A program made the position numbers and the translations under genes. DNA of 56,028 nucleotides from an uncultured Nocardioides sp. (GTDB lineage Bacteria; Actinomycetota; Actinomycetes; Propionibacteriales; Nocardioidaceae). The notes under the pieces were generated by a model. It was not told where the DNA came from. It did not search any database and saw only the letters and a list, made by a program, of their open reading frames with translations. The DNA is taken from the NCBI RefSeq assembly GCF_902805925.1, contig NZ_CADCUP010000001.1:1-56028 (forward strand), written 5' to 3'. This document shows positions 48,042 through 56,028 of the stretch, one piece after another (the stretch's first letter is position 1; the number at the start of each line of letters is the position of its first letter).

Positions 48042-50159
48042 ATGGTCCGCATGCCTGAGCCCGCGACTCGCCGGATCCGCATCGGCATCGACACCGGTGG
48101 CACCTTCACCGACGTCGTCGCCCTCGACGAGGAGACCGGGGAGCTGGCCACGACCAAGACCCCGTCGACGCCGTCGGACCCGGCCGACGGGTTCATGGCG
48201 GGCATCGACAAGGTGCTGGGGTTGCTCGGTCTCCCGCCCGGCGACGGCAGCGCGATCGCGGCGGTCAGCCACGGCACGACGGTGGCGACCAACCAGCTGC
48301 TGGAGGGCAAGGTCGACGCGCTCGGGTTCATCACCACCGAGGGGTACGACGCGATGCTGGAGATCGCACGGCAGTCGGTGCCCGACGGCTACGGCAACTC
48401 CTACTTCTGGGTGAAGCCGCCCCGGATCGTGCCCCGGCACCTGGTCAGGGCGGTGGGTGGGCGCCTGGACTTCACCGGCGCAGAGGTGCGGCCGTTCGAC
48501 GAGGCCGGTGCCCGCGAGGTGGCGCGCTGGTTCCGCGCCGCGGGCATCGACGCCCTCGGCGTCTGCTTCCTGCACTCCTACGCCAACCCGGAGCACGAGG
48601 AGCGGATGCGGGCGGTCCTCGCCGAGGAGCACCCCGGGGCCGTCGTCTCCATCTCCAGCGAGGTGCTGCGGGAGTACCGCGAGTACGAGCGCGCCATGAC
48701 CACCCTCGTCGACGCCGCGGTGAAGCCTCGGCTGAGCCGCTACGTCACCAACATCAGTCGCCGGCTCGAGGAGTACGGCCGGCGCAAGGTGCCGTTCTAC
48801 GTCATGAAGTCGAACGGCGGCGTGCTGAGCGCCGACGAGGTCGTGCACCAGCCGATCACCACCGTGCTGTCCGGCCCGGCCGCCGGCGCGCTCGGCGCCG
48901 CGCTGATCGCCCGGGTCGCCGGCTTCGACCGGGTGCTCACCAGTGACGGTGGCGGCACCTCGACCGATGTCTCGGTCGTCATCGACGGCCAGCCCGCGCT
49001 CACCACCGAGGGCAGCGTGGGCGTCTACCCCTCCAAGATCCCGATGATCGACGTGGTCACCGTCGGCGCGGGCGGCGGCTCGATCGCCTGGCTCTCGCCC
49101 GAGGGCACGCTCAAGGTCGGGCCGCGGTCGGCCGGCGCCGACCCGGGGCCGATCTGCTACGGCAAGGACGGCACCGAGGTCACCATCACCGACGCCCACG
49201 TCCTCCTCGGCCGCATCCCGCCCCACCTGCTCGGCGGCGAGATCCCGCTCGACGCCGGCGCCGCCAGGGCCGGCATCGAGACGCTGGCGAAGGAGCTCGG
49301 CATGTCGGCCGAGGCCTGTGCCGCCGGCGTGCTCGAGATCTCCGCGTGGAACCAGGCCAACGCGCTGCGGCAGGTGACGGTCAAGCGCGGCCTCGACGTC
49401 CGCGACTTCACCCTCACCACCTTCGGCGGCTCCGGCTCCCTGCTGCTCTGCCGGCTCATGGACATCCTGGGCATCCCCACGGTCCTCGTCCCGCCCAACC
49501 CCGGCAACGTCTCCGCGTTCGGGCTGCTCACCGTGGACGTCAAGAACGACTACGTGCAGACCCACGTCGCGCTGCACGGGTCGCTCGACCCGGCGACCCT
49601 GCAGACGGCGTACGACGCCCTGGCGGAGCAGGCGCGCGCCGCGCTGGTGACCGAGGGGTTCACCGAGGAGGCCCACGTCTTCCAGCGCACCGCCGACGTG
49701 CGCTACTTCGGGCAGGCCTTCGAGGTGCGGGTGCCGGTGCCCGAGGGGCCGATCGACCGGGGAGTGCTCGACGAGGTGGCGCGGCGGTTCCACGCCGAGC
49801 ACCGGGCGCTGTACGGCTACGACTTCTCGGCCGACGCCTCGCAGCAGGTGGAGTGGGTCAACCTCCGCACGTCAGGCATCGGGCCGATCCAGCGGCCGGA
49901 GATCATGCGCCACGAGACCGCCGACCGGACCACGTCGCGGGGCGGGCCGACGCGCCCGGTGTGCTTCCACGCCGACGATGAGTACGTCGACACGCCGGTG
50001 CTGTGGCGGCCCGACCTGCCACCGGGGCACTCGGTCGCCGGGCCGGTGATCATCGAGGAGTTCGGCTCCACCGTGCCGGTGCACCCCGGCTTCACCGCCC
50101 GCATCGACGGCTTCCTGAACATCATCGTGACCCGCGACGAGAAGGAGGACCAGGCATGA
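48042..50159 (+). CDS. hyuA: Hydantoinase/oxoprolinase subunit A
   Basis: 705 residues; the ATG at 48051 is an alternative start. The ATP-binding start GIDTGGTFTDVV is at 15-26, followed by SHGTTVATNQLLEGK, FLHSYANPEHE and TSDGGGTSTDVSV, all HyuA hallmarks. With HyuB it hydrolyses cyclic amides (N-methylhydantoin, 5-oxoproline) or carboxylates acetone-type substrates with ATP. The palindrome at 48016-48033 is in the right place for an operator. Coupled to hyuB by ATGA. Confidence 0.93.
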   Translation: MVRMPEPATRRIRIGIDTGGTFTDVVALDEETGELATTKTPSTPSDPADGFMAGIDKVLGLLGLPPGDGSAIAAVSHGTTVATNQLLEGKVDALGFITTEGYDAMLEIARQSVPDGYGNSYFWVKPPRIVPRHLVRAVGGRLDFTGAEVRPFDEAGAREVARWFRAAGIDALGVCFLHSYANPEHEERMRAVLAEEHPGAVVSISSEVLREYREYERAMTTLVDAAVKPRLSRYVTNISRRLEEYGRRKVPFYVMKSNGGVLSADEVVHQPITTVLSGPAAGALGAALIARVAGFDRVLTSDGGGTSTDVSVVIDGQPALTTEGSVGVYPSKIPMIDVVTVGAGGGSIAWLSPEGTLKVGPRSAGADPGPICYGKDGTEVTITDAHVLLGRIPPHLLGGEIPLDAGAARAGIETLAKELGMSAEACAAGVLEISAWNQANALRQVTVKRGLDVRDFTLTTFGGSGSLLLCRLMDILGIPTVLVPPNPGNVSAFGLLTVDVKNDYVQTHVALHGSLDPATLQTAYDALAEQARAALVTEGFTEEAHVFQRTADVRYFGQAFEVRVPVPEGPIDRGVLDEVARRFHAEHRALYGYDFSADASQQVEWVNLRTSGIGPIQRPEIMRHETADRTTSRGGPTRPVCFHADDEYVDTPVLWRPDLPPGHSVAGPVIIEEFGSTVPVHPGFTARIDGFLNIIVTRDEKEDQA

Positions 50160-52078
50160 GCCGCCGCGCTCCCACCCAGTTCCCCTACGGCATGCTCACC
50201 GACGACGCCGGTGCCGGCGCCGACCCGGTGCTCGTCGAGATCGTCCAGGGCTCGCTCGCCAGCGTCGAGATGGAGGTGGAGACCGCCATCGGCCGCACCT
50301 CGCGCAGCCCGATGATCCGCGACGCCCACGACTTCCGGGCCGGCATCCACGACCGGCTGCTGCGCAAGCTGACCGGTCGCTCGTACTCCGCCCTCGTGCA
50401 CCCCGTCGCCCGCGACTTCCCGATCGAGGAGATGCGCGAGGGCGACGTCTTCTTCCACAACGACGTCTACCGCTCCGAGGGCGGCATCGGCCACCTGCCC
50501 GACCTCTGCGTCACCGTGCCGGTCTTCGCCGAGGCCGATGGGCGGCGCAGCGTGGTCGCCTTCGTGCAGGCCTTCGGCCACCACGACGACATCGGCGGCG
50601 CGGTGCCGGGCTCGATGCCCAGCCACGCCACCAGCGTCTTCGAGGAGGGCCTGATGGTGCCGCCGATCCGGCTCTGGGACGCCGGGGTGCCCAACAAGGC
50701 GGCGCTCTCGATCATGACGCGCAACTCGCGGATGCCCGAGTCCCTCGCCGCCGACCTCGACGCCGAGTGCTCGGCCTGCCTGATGGGTGCCCGCCGCCTC
50801 GGGGAGCTCTTCGAGCGGTACGGCGTCGCCGTCGTCGAGTCCTGCTTCGACGCCATCCTCGACCGGACGACGACGACGTACCGCCGCGAGATCCTGAGCC
50901 GGATCCCGGTCGGCTCCTGGACCTGGGAGGACTACGCCGAGCACGACGGCGTCGACGAGCCGCAGCTGCACACCCAGCGCATCACGCTGACGCGCACGCC
51001 CGCCGACGACCCCGACGGCGAGCGGCTGGTGCTCGACTTCGACGGCACCGGCCCGCAGGCGAAGGGGCCGATCAACCACTGCGGCGACTACAGCGACGGC
51101 GTCTTCCTCAAGAAGTGGCTGGCGCCGATCCTGCGCAACCTCGCGGAGAGCCCGGAGCGGATGGCCGAGCTCGACGTCAACGAGGGCATCGTGCCGCTGA
51201 TCGAGCTGCGGTTCCCGGAGCCGGGCACGCTGCTCACGCCGGTCTTCCCGGCGCCGACCAACGCGCGCACCTTCGTCATCCTCCGTCTGCTCGGCGTCCT
51301 GGCGGGCGTGGTGGCCAAGGCGGTCGACGGCAGGATGCCGGCCGACCAGGAGACCATCCGCTACACCGGCGTCTACGGCGAGGACCGCGACGGCCGCTCG
51401 TACCTGATGCGCGAGGTGCTCGGCGGCGGCTCCGGCGGCCGCTACTACGCCGACGGCGAGGACACCATCCACGTGGTGCCCGACTCCCGCAACCTGCCGA
51501 GCGAGTTCACGGAGTCGCGCTTCCCGTTCCTGGTGGAGTCGCTCGGGCTGGCGATGGACTCCGGCGGCGCGGGGGAGTTCCGCGGGGGTCTCGGCTACGA
51601 GAAGCACATCCGGATGGTCAAGGACGGCCACTTCATGTCCATCGCGGACCGCTCGATCCTGGCGTGCTGGGGCGTCCGCGGCGGCAAGGCGGGCAAGCCG
51701 TTCGAGGTCACCATCGACCCCGGCGGCCCGCACGAGCGCGAGGTCGACGCCCTGGCCGACGACGAGCCGGTGCGGGCCGGCGAGGTCATCCGCATCCGGA
51801 CGACGGGTGGTGGCGGCTGGGGCGACCCGCTGGTGCGTGAGCCGGCGCTGGTCGTGCGCGACGTCGTCTGGCGCAAGGTCTCCCCGGAGGCGGCGCTCGC
51901 CGACTACGGCGTGGTGCTCACCGGCTCGCTCGACGACGACACGCTCGGCTTCGACGCCTCGCGCACCCGTGCGGAGCGCGAGGCCCGGCCGGCGGCGTCC
52001 GAGGCGTTCTTCGACCGTGGTCCCGGCTACGCCCGGCTGTCCGGCGGGGCGGCGCACGCCGAGGTCGACCTGGTCTGA
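50156..52078 (+). CDS. hyuB: Hydantoinase/oxoprolinase subunit B
   Basis: 640 residues with AAGGAGGA just upstream. EIVQGSLASVEMEVETAIGRTSRSPMI (about 23-49), GDVFFHNDVYRSEGGIGHLPD and FAEADGRRSVVAFVQAFGHHDDIGG show the HyuB metal and substrate region; GAGEFRGGLGYEK and TTGGGGWGDP close the domain. The pair makes a cyclic-amide hydrolase or carboxylase. Which substrate is open; hydantoin-type rings fit the nitrogen-catabolism genes 3-15 kb upstream (inference). Confidence 0.93.
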   Translation: MSRRAPTQFPYGMLTDDAGAGADPVLVEIVQGSLASVEMEVETAIGRTSRSPMIRDAHDFRAGIHDRLLRKLTGRSYSALVHPVARDFPIEEMREGDVFFHNDVYRSEGGIGHLPDLCVTVPVFAEADGRRSVVAFVQAFGHHDDIGGAVPGSMPSHATSVFEEGLMVPPIRLWDAGVPNKAALSIMTRNSRMPESLAADLDAECSACLMGARRLGELFERYGVAVVESCFDAILDRTTTTYRREILSRIPVGSWTWEDYAEHDGVDEPQLHTQRITLTRTPADDPDGERLVLDFDGTGPQAKGPINHCGDYSDGVFLKKWLAPILRNLAESPERMAELDVNEGIVPLIELRFPEPGTLLTPVFPAPTNARTFVILRLLGVLAGVVAKAVDGRMPADQETIRYTGVYGEDRDGRSYLMREVLGGGSGGRYYADGEDTIHVVPDSRNLPSEFTESRFPFLVESLGLAMDSGGAGEFRGGLGYEKHIRMVKDGHFMSIADRSILACWGVRGGKAGKPFEVTIDPGGPHEREVDALADDEPVRAGEVIRIRTTGGGGWGDPLVREPALVVRDVVWRKVSPEAALADYGVVLTGSLDDDTLGFDASRTRAEREARPAASEAFFDRGPGYARLSGGAAHAEVDLV

Positions 52079-52084
52079 CGCTGC

Positions 52085-52590
52085 GGTCAGCCTCGCCGGC
52101 AGGCCCAGGTGCCCGTCGACCACACGCTCGCCCGTCGGCCGCGGCAGCCGGGTCCAGGCCTCCTCGGTGTCGTCGTACAGTCAACCCTCCGCCGCGACGA
52201 CCGCACCGCCCGGCGCGTCGACGGGCCGGCCGCCGGTGCGCTCCTCCGGGGCGTCGGGAAGCGGCGACCAGGCGGACGTGGGGTCGAGCCGCGACCGGTC
52301 CAGGACCAGCGCCAGCCAGCCACCGAGCTGCTCGACCGCCGGGAGGGCGCGCCAGGTGTCCTGCCCGGGTGGCAGCACGGCGCCGTGGACGAGCGCCGGG
52401 TCCACGGGCCCGCCGTCGGCCGCGTCGACCACCTGCCCGTGGTGGTCGAGGGCGTGGTCGCGACGTACGCCGCGCACGTCGCTGTGCGAGGCCAGGACCA
52501 GCCGTGGTGCGTCGGGCGATGCGGCGCCCACGTCCCGGTGCCGAGGTCGTAGGCCGCCCCGTCCTGCTCCGCGTCGCGGGCCACGGGCGC
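52085..52590 (-). pseudogene. Decayed kelch-like beta-propeller gene
   Basis: Three pieces on the minus strand read as one kelch-type protein: DGAAYDLGTGTW (near 52550) in one frame, then LVLASHSDV...TWRALPAVEQLGGWLALVLD...AWSPLPDAPEERTGG in the next, stopping at a TGA near 52190, followed in the same frame by LYDDTEEAWTRLPRP. Repeated Y-D-x-x-T-x-x-W and W-x-x-L-P turns are the kelch signature. A C-to-T change (CGA to TGA) would explain the stop. No start or N-terminal blades remain. Confidence 0.6.
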
Positions 52591-52606
52591 GGGGCTCCAC
52601 CCGCAC

Positions 52607-53299
52607 TCAGAGCAGGATGCGCGCCCGGACCTCGGGTGCGAGCTTCTCGGTGGCCAGCCGCAGCCCGGGCCGCGGCATCTCGCTCGCGTGCCGGTCGAGG
52701 AACGAGCGCAGCCCCGCCTCGTCGGCGGTGCCGGCGTGCTTGAGGAAGATGCCGACCGCGTTCTGCACCACCGGCTCCGCGTCGCCGGCCAGCCGGGCCG
52801 CGACGTCGAACCCGCCGGCGAGGTCGGCGAAGCTGCCCGACTTCACGAAGTAGAGGGGTGCGGTGATCGCCGTGCGCCGTTCCAGCGGCACCGAGGAGGC
52901 GGCCAGCTCGTGCAGCGGCGCGAGCGAGCTGCCGGCCAGGTGGCCGCCGACCACGCGGGGCGCGGCGCGGTCGACCATGTCCCAGGTGGTGATGCGGTCG
53001 TGTCGTCGCAGGTAGAGCTCGTACCTGGCCTGCCGCGCCTCGTCGTCGAGCCGCTGCCGCACCTGGAAGTCCAGGACGCAGAACGCCGCGAGCCGCGGCT
53101 CGTACGTCGGGTGGTGCAGCAGCTCCTCGACCTGGTCGAGCGGCAGTGCCGCGTGGGCCTTGGCGACGGCGAAGAGGTCGCGCATCCGCATCCCGATGGC
53201 GGGCTCGTCGGGCGCGAGGCGCCGCCGGACGGTCGGCAGCTCGTCCTCGTCGCGGTGCGACTCGAGGGCGGATACGACGGCGGCAGCGGTGAGGTCCAC
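52607..53299 (-). CDS. AlkD-type DNA alkylation repair protein
   Basis: 230 residues from a GTG. HEAT-like helices include EELLHHPTYEPRLAAFCVLDF, RYELYLRRHDRITTWDMVDRAAPRVVGGHL and GLRLATEKL, the landmarks of AlkD glycosylases, which remove 3- and 7-alkyl bases. The W-D pair in TTWDMVD is at the position of the AlkD active-site Asp. TACCCT (complement of 53306-53311) ends 6 nt before the GTG, a leaderless form. The promoter overlaps the divergent one. Confidence 0.85.
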   Translation of the reverse strand: MDLTAAAVVSALESHRDEDELPTVRRRLAPDEPAIGMRMRDLFAVAKAHAALPLDQVEELLHHPTYEPRLAAFCVLDFQVRQRLDDEARQARYELYLRRHDRITTWDMVDRAAPRVVGGHLAGSSLAPLHELAASSVPLERRTAITAPLYFVKSGSFADLAGGFDVAARLAGDAEPVVQNAVGIFLKHAGTADEAGLRSFLDRHASEMPRPGLRLATEKLAPEVRARILL

Positions 53300-53305
53300 C
53301 GACCC

Positions 53306-53315
53306 AGGGTAGGTT
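53306..53315. promoter_or_regulatory. Overlapping divergent -10 elements
   Basis: On the minus strand TACCCT (complement of 53306-53311) ends 6 nt before the alkD-like GTG. On the plus strand TAGGTT (53310-53315) ends 7 nt before the ATG at 53323. The two hexamers share 2 bp, so two polymerases cannot open both at once. Confidence 0.5.
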
Positions 53316-53322
53316 CCGGCGG

Positions 53323-53770
53323 ATGAGGGTGGCGGTGGTGGGAGGCCACGGCAAGACGGGCCGCGCGGTGGCCTCGGCGCTGATACGCCGCGGCGTCGAC
53401 GTGGTGACCACCGGTCGCGCCGAGTGGGACGACCTCGCGACCGCGTTGGGCGGGTGCGACGCGGCGTACGTCATCGCGCCGAACCTGCACCCCGACGAGG
53501 CGTCGTACGTCGCGCACGTGGTGGCCGCCGCCCGGTCGGCGGGCTGACGCGGGCGGGGCACAGGGGGCGATCTACGAGGTGGCGAGCCGGCAGGCGACCG
53601 TGGCCGGGCTCGCCGCCGAGGCCGGTGTCGAGGTGGTGGTCGAGCGCCCGGCGGGCGAGCCGCGGGACCGGCAGGAGGCGTGGCTGCGCGCGATGTTCGC
53701 CTACTACGACCGGCACGGGCTGCCGGTGGGTGCCCGCGTGCTCCGCTGGCTGCGATCATCCGGGAGATGA
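53323..53770 (+). pseudogene. NmrA-like NAD(P)-binding gene with an internal deletion
   Basis: 53323-53547 encodes a 74-residue Rossmann start (VAVVGGHGKTGRAV, the GxxGxxG loop), ending at a TGA. 53579-53770 encodes another 63 residues that match the C-terminus of such proteins (FAYYDRHGLPVGARVLRWL). About 130-150 residues that normally lie between are missing, with the junction near 53545-53575 and a changed frame. It cannot make a working enzyme. The stop overlaps the LanC-like ATG. Confidence 0.65.
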
Positions 53771-55083
53771 CCGCCCCCGAGCAGTACGCCGCCCTCGGCG
53801 AGGCCGGCTGGCGCTGGGTCCTGGACCAGGTGCGCTGGGACGACGGCCCCTGGATCCCGGAGTCGGTGCCGGCCGCGGCCGAGAAGCCGCCCGCGGACCG
53901 CGACGGGATGCACAGCGGCATCGGCGGCCTGGCGCACGTGCTCGCCGAGGTCCGGCTGGCGCGGCCCTGGACCGACGAGGAGTCGGGGCTGGCCGAGGGC
54001 GTCGCGGCACGGATGCGTGCCGACCTGGACCACGTGACCGACTGCACCCACTTCGACGGCCTCGTCAGCCGGATGGGCTCCCTCACCGCGGTGGGCGCCC
54101 CGGGCGTCGGTGCGGTGGTGGACCGGCTCTCGGCTCTGGCAGGCGACGACGGGTGGCCGCAGGTGGTCGTGGGACCGCCCCGCTACCGACCCGGTGCGCG
54201 GGTCAGCGACGCCACCCTGGGCACCGCCGGTGTGCTCCTGGGCGCCCTGTGGGCCGGCCGTCACGGGGTGGAGGCCGCGAGGGACGTGGCCACCCGGGCG
54301 GCCGACGTCCTGGTGGCCGAGCAGGAGCCGGACGCAGGCTGGCGGTTCGTGCCGCTGCGCTTCCGGGAGGCCGCGGCCGGGCCACCGACCGAGATGCCCA
54401 ACTGGTCGCACGGGCTCGCCGGCATCGCCGCCGCCCTCGCCGTCGCGGGTGCCGACCTCGACCGCCCGGAGCTCCTCGAGGCCGCGCGCCGTGGGGCGGA
54501 GCACCTGGTGTCGCTGGGCGACACGACCGGCGGTGGGCTGGTCGTGCCCCGCTACCTGCCGCCCATCGCGGGGGAGGACCCGGTGACCTTCACCTGGTGC
54601 CACGGCCCGGCCGGCACCTCGCTGCTCTTCAGCGCCCTCGAGCACGCCGGGGTCGCGTCGGTGGCGGGGGAGCCACCCTCGCAGTGGCACCGGCGCTGTC
54701 TGCACAGCCTGCGCACCTCGGGGCTCCCCGACCGGCTGCGACCCGGGTTCTGGGACAACGACGGGCGCTGCTGCGGAACCGCGGGGGTCGGTGACGTCTT
54801 CCTCGACGCCTGGCAGCGGGGTGGGCACGACGAGGACCTGGCGTTCGCCGTGCGGCTGGGCGACGCGCTCGTCGAGCGGGCCTACGCCGACGGCCCGCGC
54901 GCGTGCTGGCGCTTCCTCGAGCACCGCGCCGCCGACCCGGTCCTGCCGCCCGGGGTCGGGTGGATGCAGGGGACGGCCGGCATCGCGGCGTACCTCCTGC
55001 GGCTCGCGCGGGTGCTGCGCGAGGGTCACCACGCGGCCGCCCTGGCCCGCCTCGACACCTGGTGGGGGCTGCCGACGCGCTGA
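53767..55083 (+). CDS. LanC-like protein
   Basis: 438 residues. Six or more GxxG turns of the alpha/alpha toroid are spaced along the chain: GIGGLA (51-56), GTAGV (152-156), SHGLAGI (214-220), WCHGPAG (277-283), CCGTAGV (335-341) and QGTAGIAAYLL (about 410-420). Zinc ligands of LanC are Cys, Cys, His; here Cys278 and Cys335 fit, but the third position is Cys336 in place of His. No precursor peptide, dehydratase or protease gene is nearby. It is a stand-alone LanC-like protein of unknown role. Confidence 0.82.
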   Translation: MTAPEQYAALGEAGWRWVLDQVRWDDGPWIPESVPAAAEKPPADRDGMHSGIGGLAHVLAEVRLARPWTDEESGLAEGVAARMRADLDHVTDCTHFDGLVSRMGSLTAVGAPGVGAVVDRLSALAGDDGWPQVVVGPPRYRPGARVSDATLGTAGVLLGALWAGRHGVEAARDVATRAADVLVAEQEPDAGWRFVPLRFREAAAGPPTEMPNWSHGLAGIAAALAVAGADLDRPELLEAARRGAEHLVSLGDTTGGGLVVPRYLPPIAGEDPVTFTWCHGPAGTSLLFSALEHAGVASVAGEPPSQWHRRCLHSLRTSGLPDRLRPGFWDNDGRCCGTAGVGDVFLDAWQRGGHDEDLAFAVRLGDALVERAYADGPRACWRFLEHRAADPVLPPGVGWMQGTAGIAAYLLRLARVLREGHHAAALARLDTWWGLPTR

Positions 55084-55088
55084 TCGCT

Positions 55089-55707
55089 CTAGGGAGTCGG
55101 GGTGCCGTGCACGCGCCGTGCGTAGCGGGCATGGATGCCGGGGGCGACCCGGGGCATCAGCAGGCGCGGCACGAGCGGGAGGTGGCTGACCATGTCGGCG
55201 ACCACCTCGGGGTCGCCGCGGTACATCAGCGTCCCGAGCACCACTCGGTGCCACTCGCCCGGCGTGAGGTGGGCGGCGGCCAGCGGGAGCAGGTCCGCCT
55301 CCTCGGCGGCCAGGTGCTCGGTCAGCCTGGCGCCGAGGTCCTCCAGCGCCGTGGCCAGGACCTCGCGGTCGACCACGCCGGCGCCCTCGCGCCAGCGCCG
55401 CCTCGCCGCACTCCATGGCCTCGTGGATGCCGTGGTGCTGGCTCTCCATCGTCGCGACCGTCGCGGCGTCGTGGCTGGTCAACCGCTGCTTGAGCAGGGG
55501 CCAGAGCACACGGTCCTCGCCGGTGTGGTGGTGGTGCAGGAGGGTGGCCAGGAGGTCGAGGTGGCCGGCGACGGTGCGCGCCCGGGCCAGGTCGCCGTCG
55601 GCCACGCCGCGCACGAGACCGGGCGCGAGGGCGTACTCGGCGCGGAAGGTGCCGTGCACGACGACCATGTCGCGGGTGTCGACCAGGGGGGTGGAGGAGG
55701 TGCTCAC
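55089..55707 (-). pseudogene. Hemerythrin-domain gene with one frame break
   Basis: From a GTG at 55707 the first frame has VVVHGTFRAEYALAPG, TLLHHHHTGEDRVLWPLL and SQHHGIHEAME, the first His/Glu ligands of a hemerythrin HHE domain, then runs out. The second frame from about 55380 gives LTEHLAAEEADLLPLA, the last ligand helix, and a normal tail. A missing CG pair in the CG run at about 55387-55393 would join them. TAGGAC (complement of 55714-55719) ends 6 nt before the GTG. The gene may be intact if this is a read error. Confidence 0.7.
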
Positions 55708-55802
55708 GGGGCGGTCCTAGCGGACTGCCGAGAGAGGCGTGGTCCGGCGAATGTCTCGGAGCGCGGCGGCCGCGTCGAGCGCATTCCTGCTTGACTGCGG
55801 CC

Positions 55803-56028
55803 ATGGAGCGACCCCTCACCCTGGTCACCGGCGGCACCCGCGGCATCGGCGCCGCCACCGCCCTGCGGCTGGCCGCGGACGGCCACGACCTCGTGCTCGG
55901 CTACGCGCGCGACGACGAGGCGGCCGAGGAGTGCCGGCTCGCCGTCGTGGACGCCGGCGCCCACTGCGTGGTCGTGCGGGCCGACGTGGCCGACCCGGCC
56001 GCCGTGGACGGCCTCTTCGCCGAGGCCG
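55803..56028 (+). CDS. Short-chain dehydrogenase/reductase, cut by the window edge
   Basis: 75 codons are visible. The nucleotide-binding loop TGGTRGIGAAT is at about residues 9-19, and RADVADPAAVDGLF follows near 59-72, as in FabG-like SDRs. The catalytic YxxxK lies beyond the window. Confidence 0.88.
   Translation, partial: MERPLTLVTGGTRGIGAATALRLAADGHDLVLGYARDDEAAEECRLAVVDAGAHCVVVRADVADPAAVDGLFAEA

Noticed and set aside
53767-55083. Lanthipeptide biosynthetic cluster
   Set aside because: Only the LanC-like gene is present; no precursor, dehydratase, transporter or protease lies around it.
1-56028. Mobile elements, CRISPR arrays, tRNA or rRNA genes
   Set aside because: No transposase, integrase, regularly spaced repeats or tRNA T-loop cores were seen on reading through the window.

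Overview
The window is about 72% GC with near-saturated G/C third codon positions, frequent GTG starts and many ATGA/GTGA stop-start overlaps. Protein families such as DUF3107, DUF5302, DUF6758, MoeZ and a TatB-Mrp-MgtE/CBS block mark it as chromosomal DNA of a high-GC actinobacterium. Several proteins look most like those of Nocardioides and relatives (family-level inference, not a database result). I see no rRNA, tRNA, CRISPR array, insertion sequence or prophage.

Layout. 1-5988 is mostly minus strand: an edge-truncated membrane protein, a small plus-strand gene, then (read leftward) a sulfatase lipoprotein, a PRC/MgtE_N/CBS protein, a DUF1003 protein, Mrp and TatB. 6119-11457 is a tightly coupled plus-strand operon: sulfotransferase, LicD-methyltransferase fusion, coiled-coil protein, second sulfotransferase and secreted phospholipase-D-like protein. 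With the divergent sulfatase it looks like a locus for sulfating and decorating a surface glycan. 11563-20909 carries acyl-CoA dehydrogenase, a membrane-anchored EEP phosphodiesterase, DUF5302, MaoC, an HTH/DUF2975 pair with a clear double palindrome, a histidine phosphatase, DUF6758, PHP, MarC, SDR, and a ParA/L,D-transpeptidase pair. 20916-21960 is disrupted: a NarL-type response regulator with two frame breaks and a membrane protein with a break at a poly-C tract. 22406-27462 is a conserved actinobacterial block: RhlE-like helicase, ferritin-like protein, GlsB, DUF3107, TetR and MoeZ. 27548-31946 is a coupled DUF4129/MoxR/DUF58 operon ending in an alkyltransferase-like gene, followed by a structured non-coding interval and a strong terminator.

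32898-45153 is a nitrogen-compound catabolic island. A minus-strand DUF2877-FdrA-DUF1116 operon (homologues of the oxamate carbamoyltransferase AllH-AllF-AllG set) diverges from a PucR regulator, which is followed by an NCS2 uracil/xanthine-type permease, a three-subunit molybdenum hydroxylase, a CoxG-like SRPBCC protein and an amidase. Further on, 48042-52078 encodes a hydantoinase/oxoprolinase HyuA-HyuB pair. The likely combined logic is import of an N-heterocycle, hydroxylation, ring opening or amide hydrolysis, and carbamoyl transfer; the substrate is unknown.

The right end (52079-56028) is in partial decay: a kelch-like pseudogene, an NmrA-like gene with an internal deletion and a frameshifted hemerythrin gene lie among intact AlkD-type, LanC-like and SDR genes. 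Several frame breaks look like loss of one CG dinucleotide, so sequencing error must be excluded before calling them mutations. A recurring promoter form, a TANNNT hexamer exactly 6-7 nt before the start codon, suggests many leaderless transcripts.
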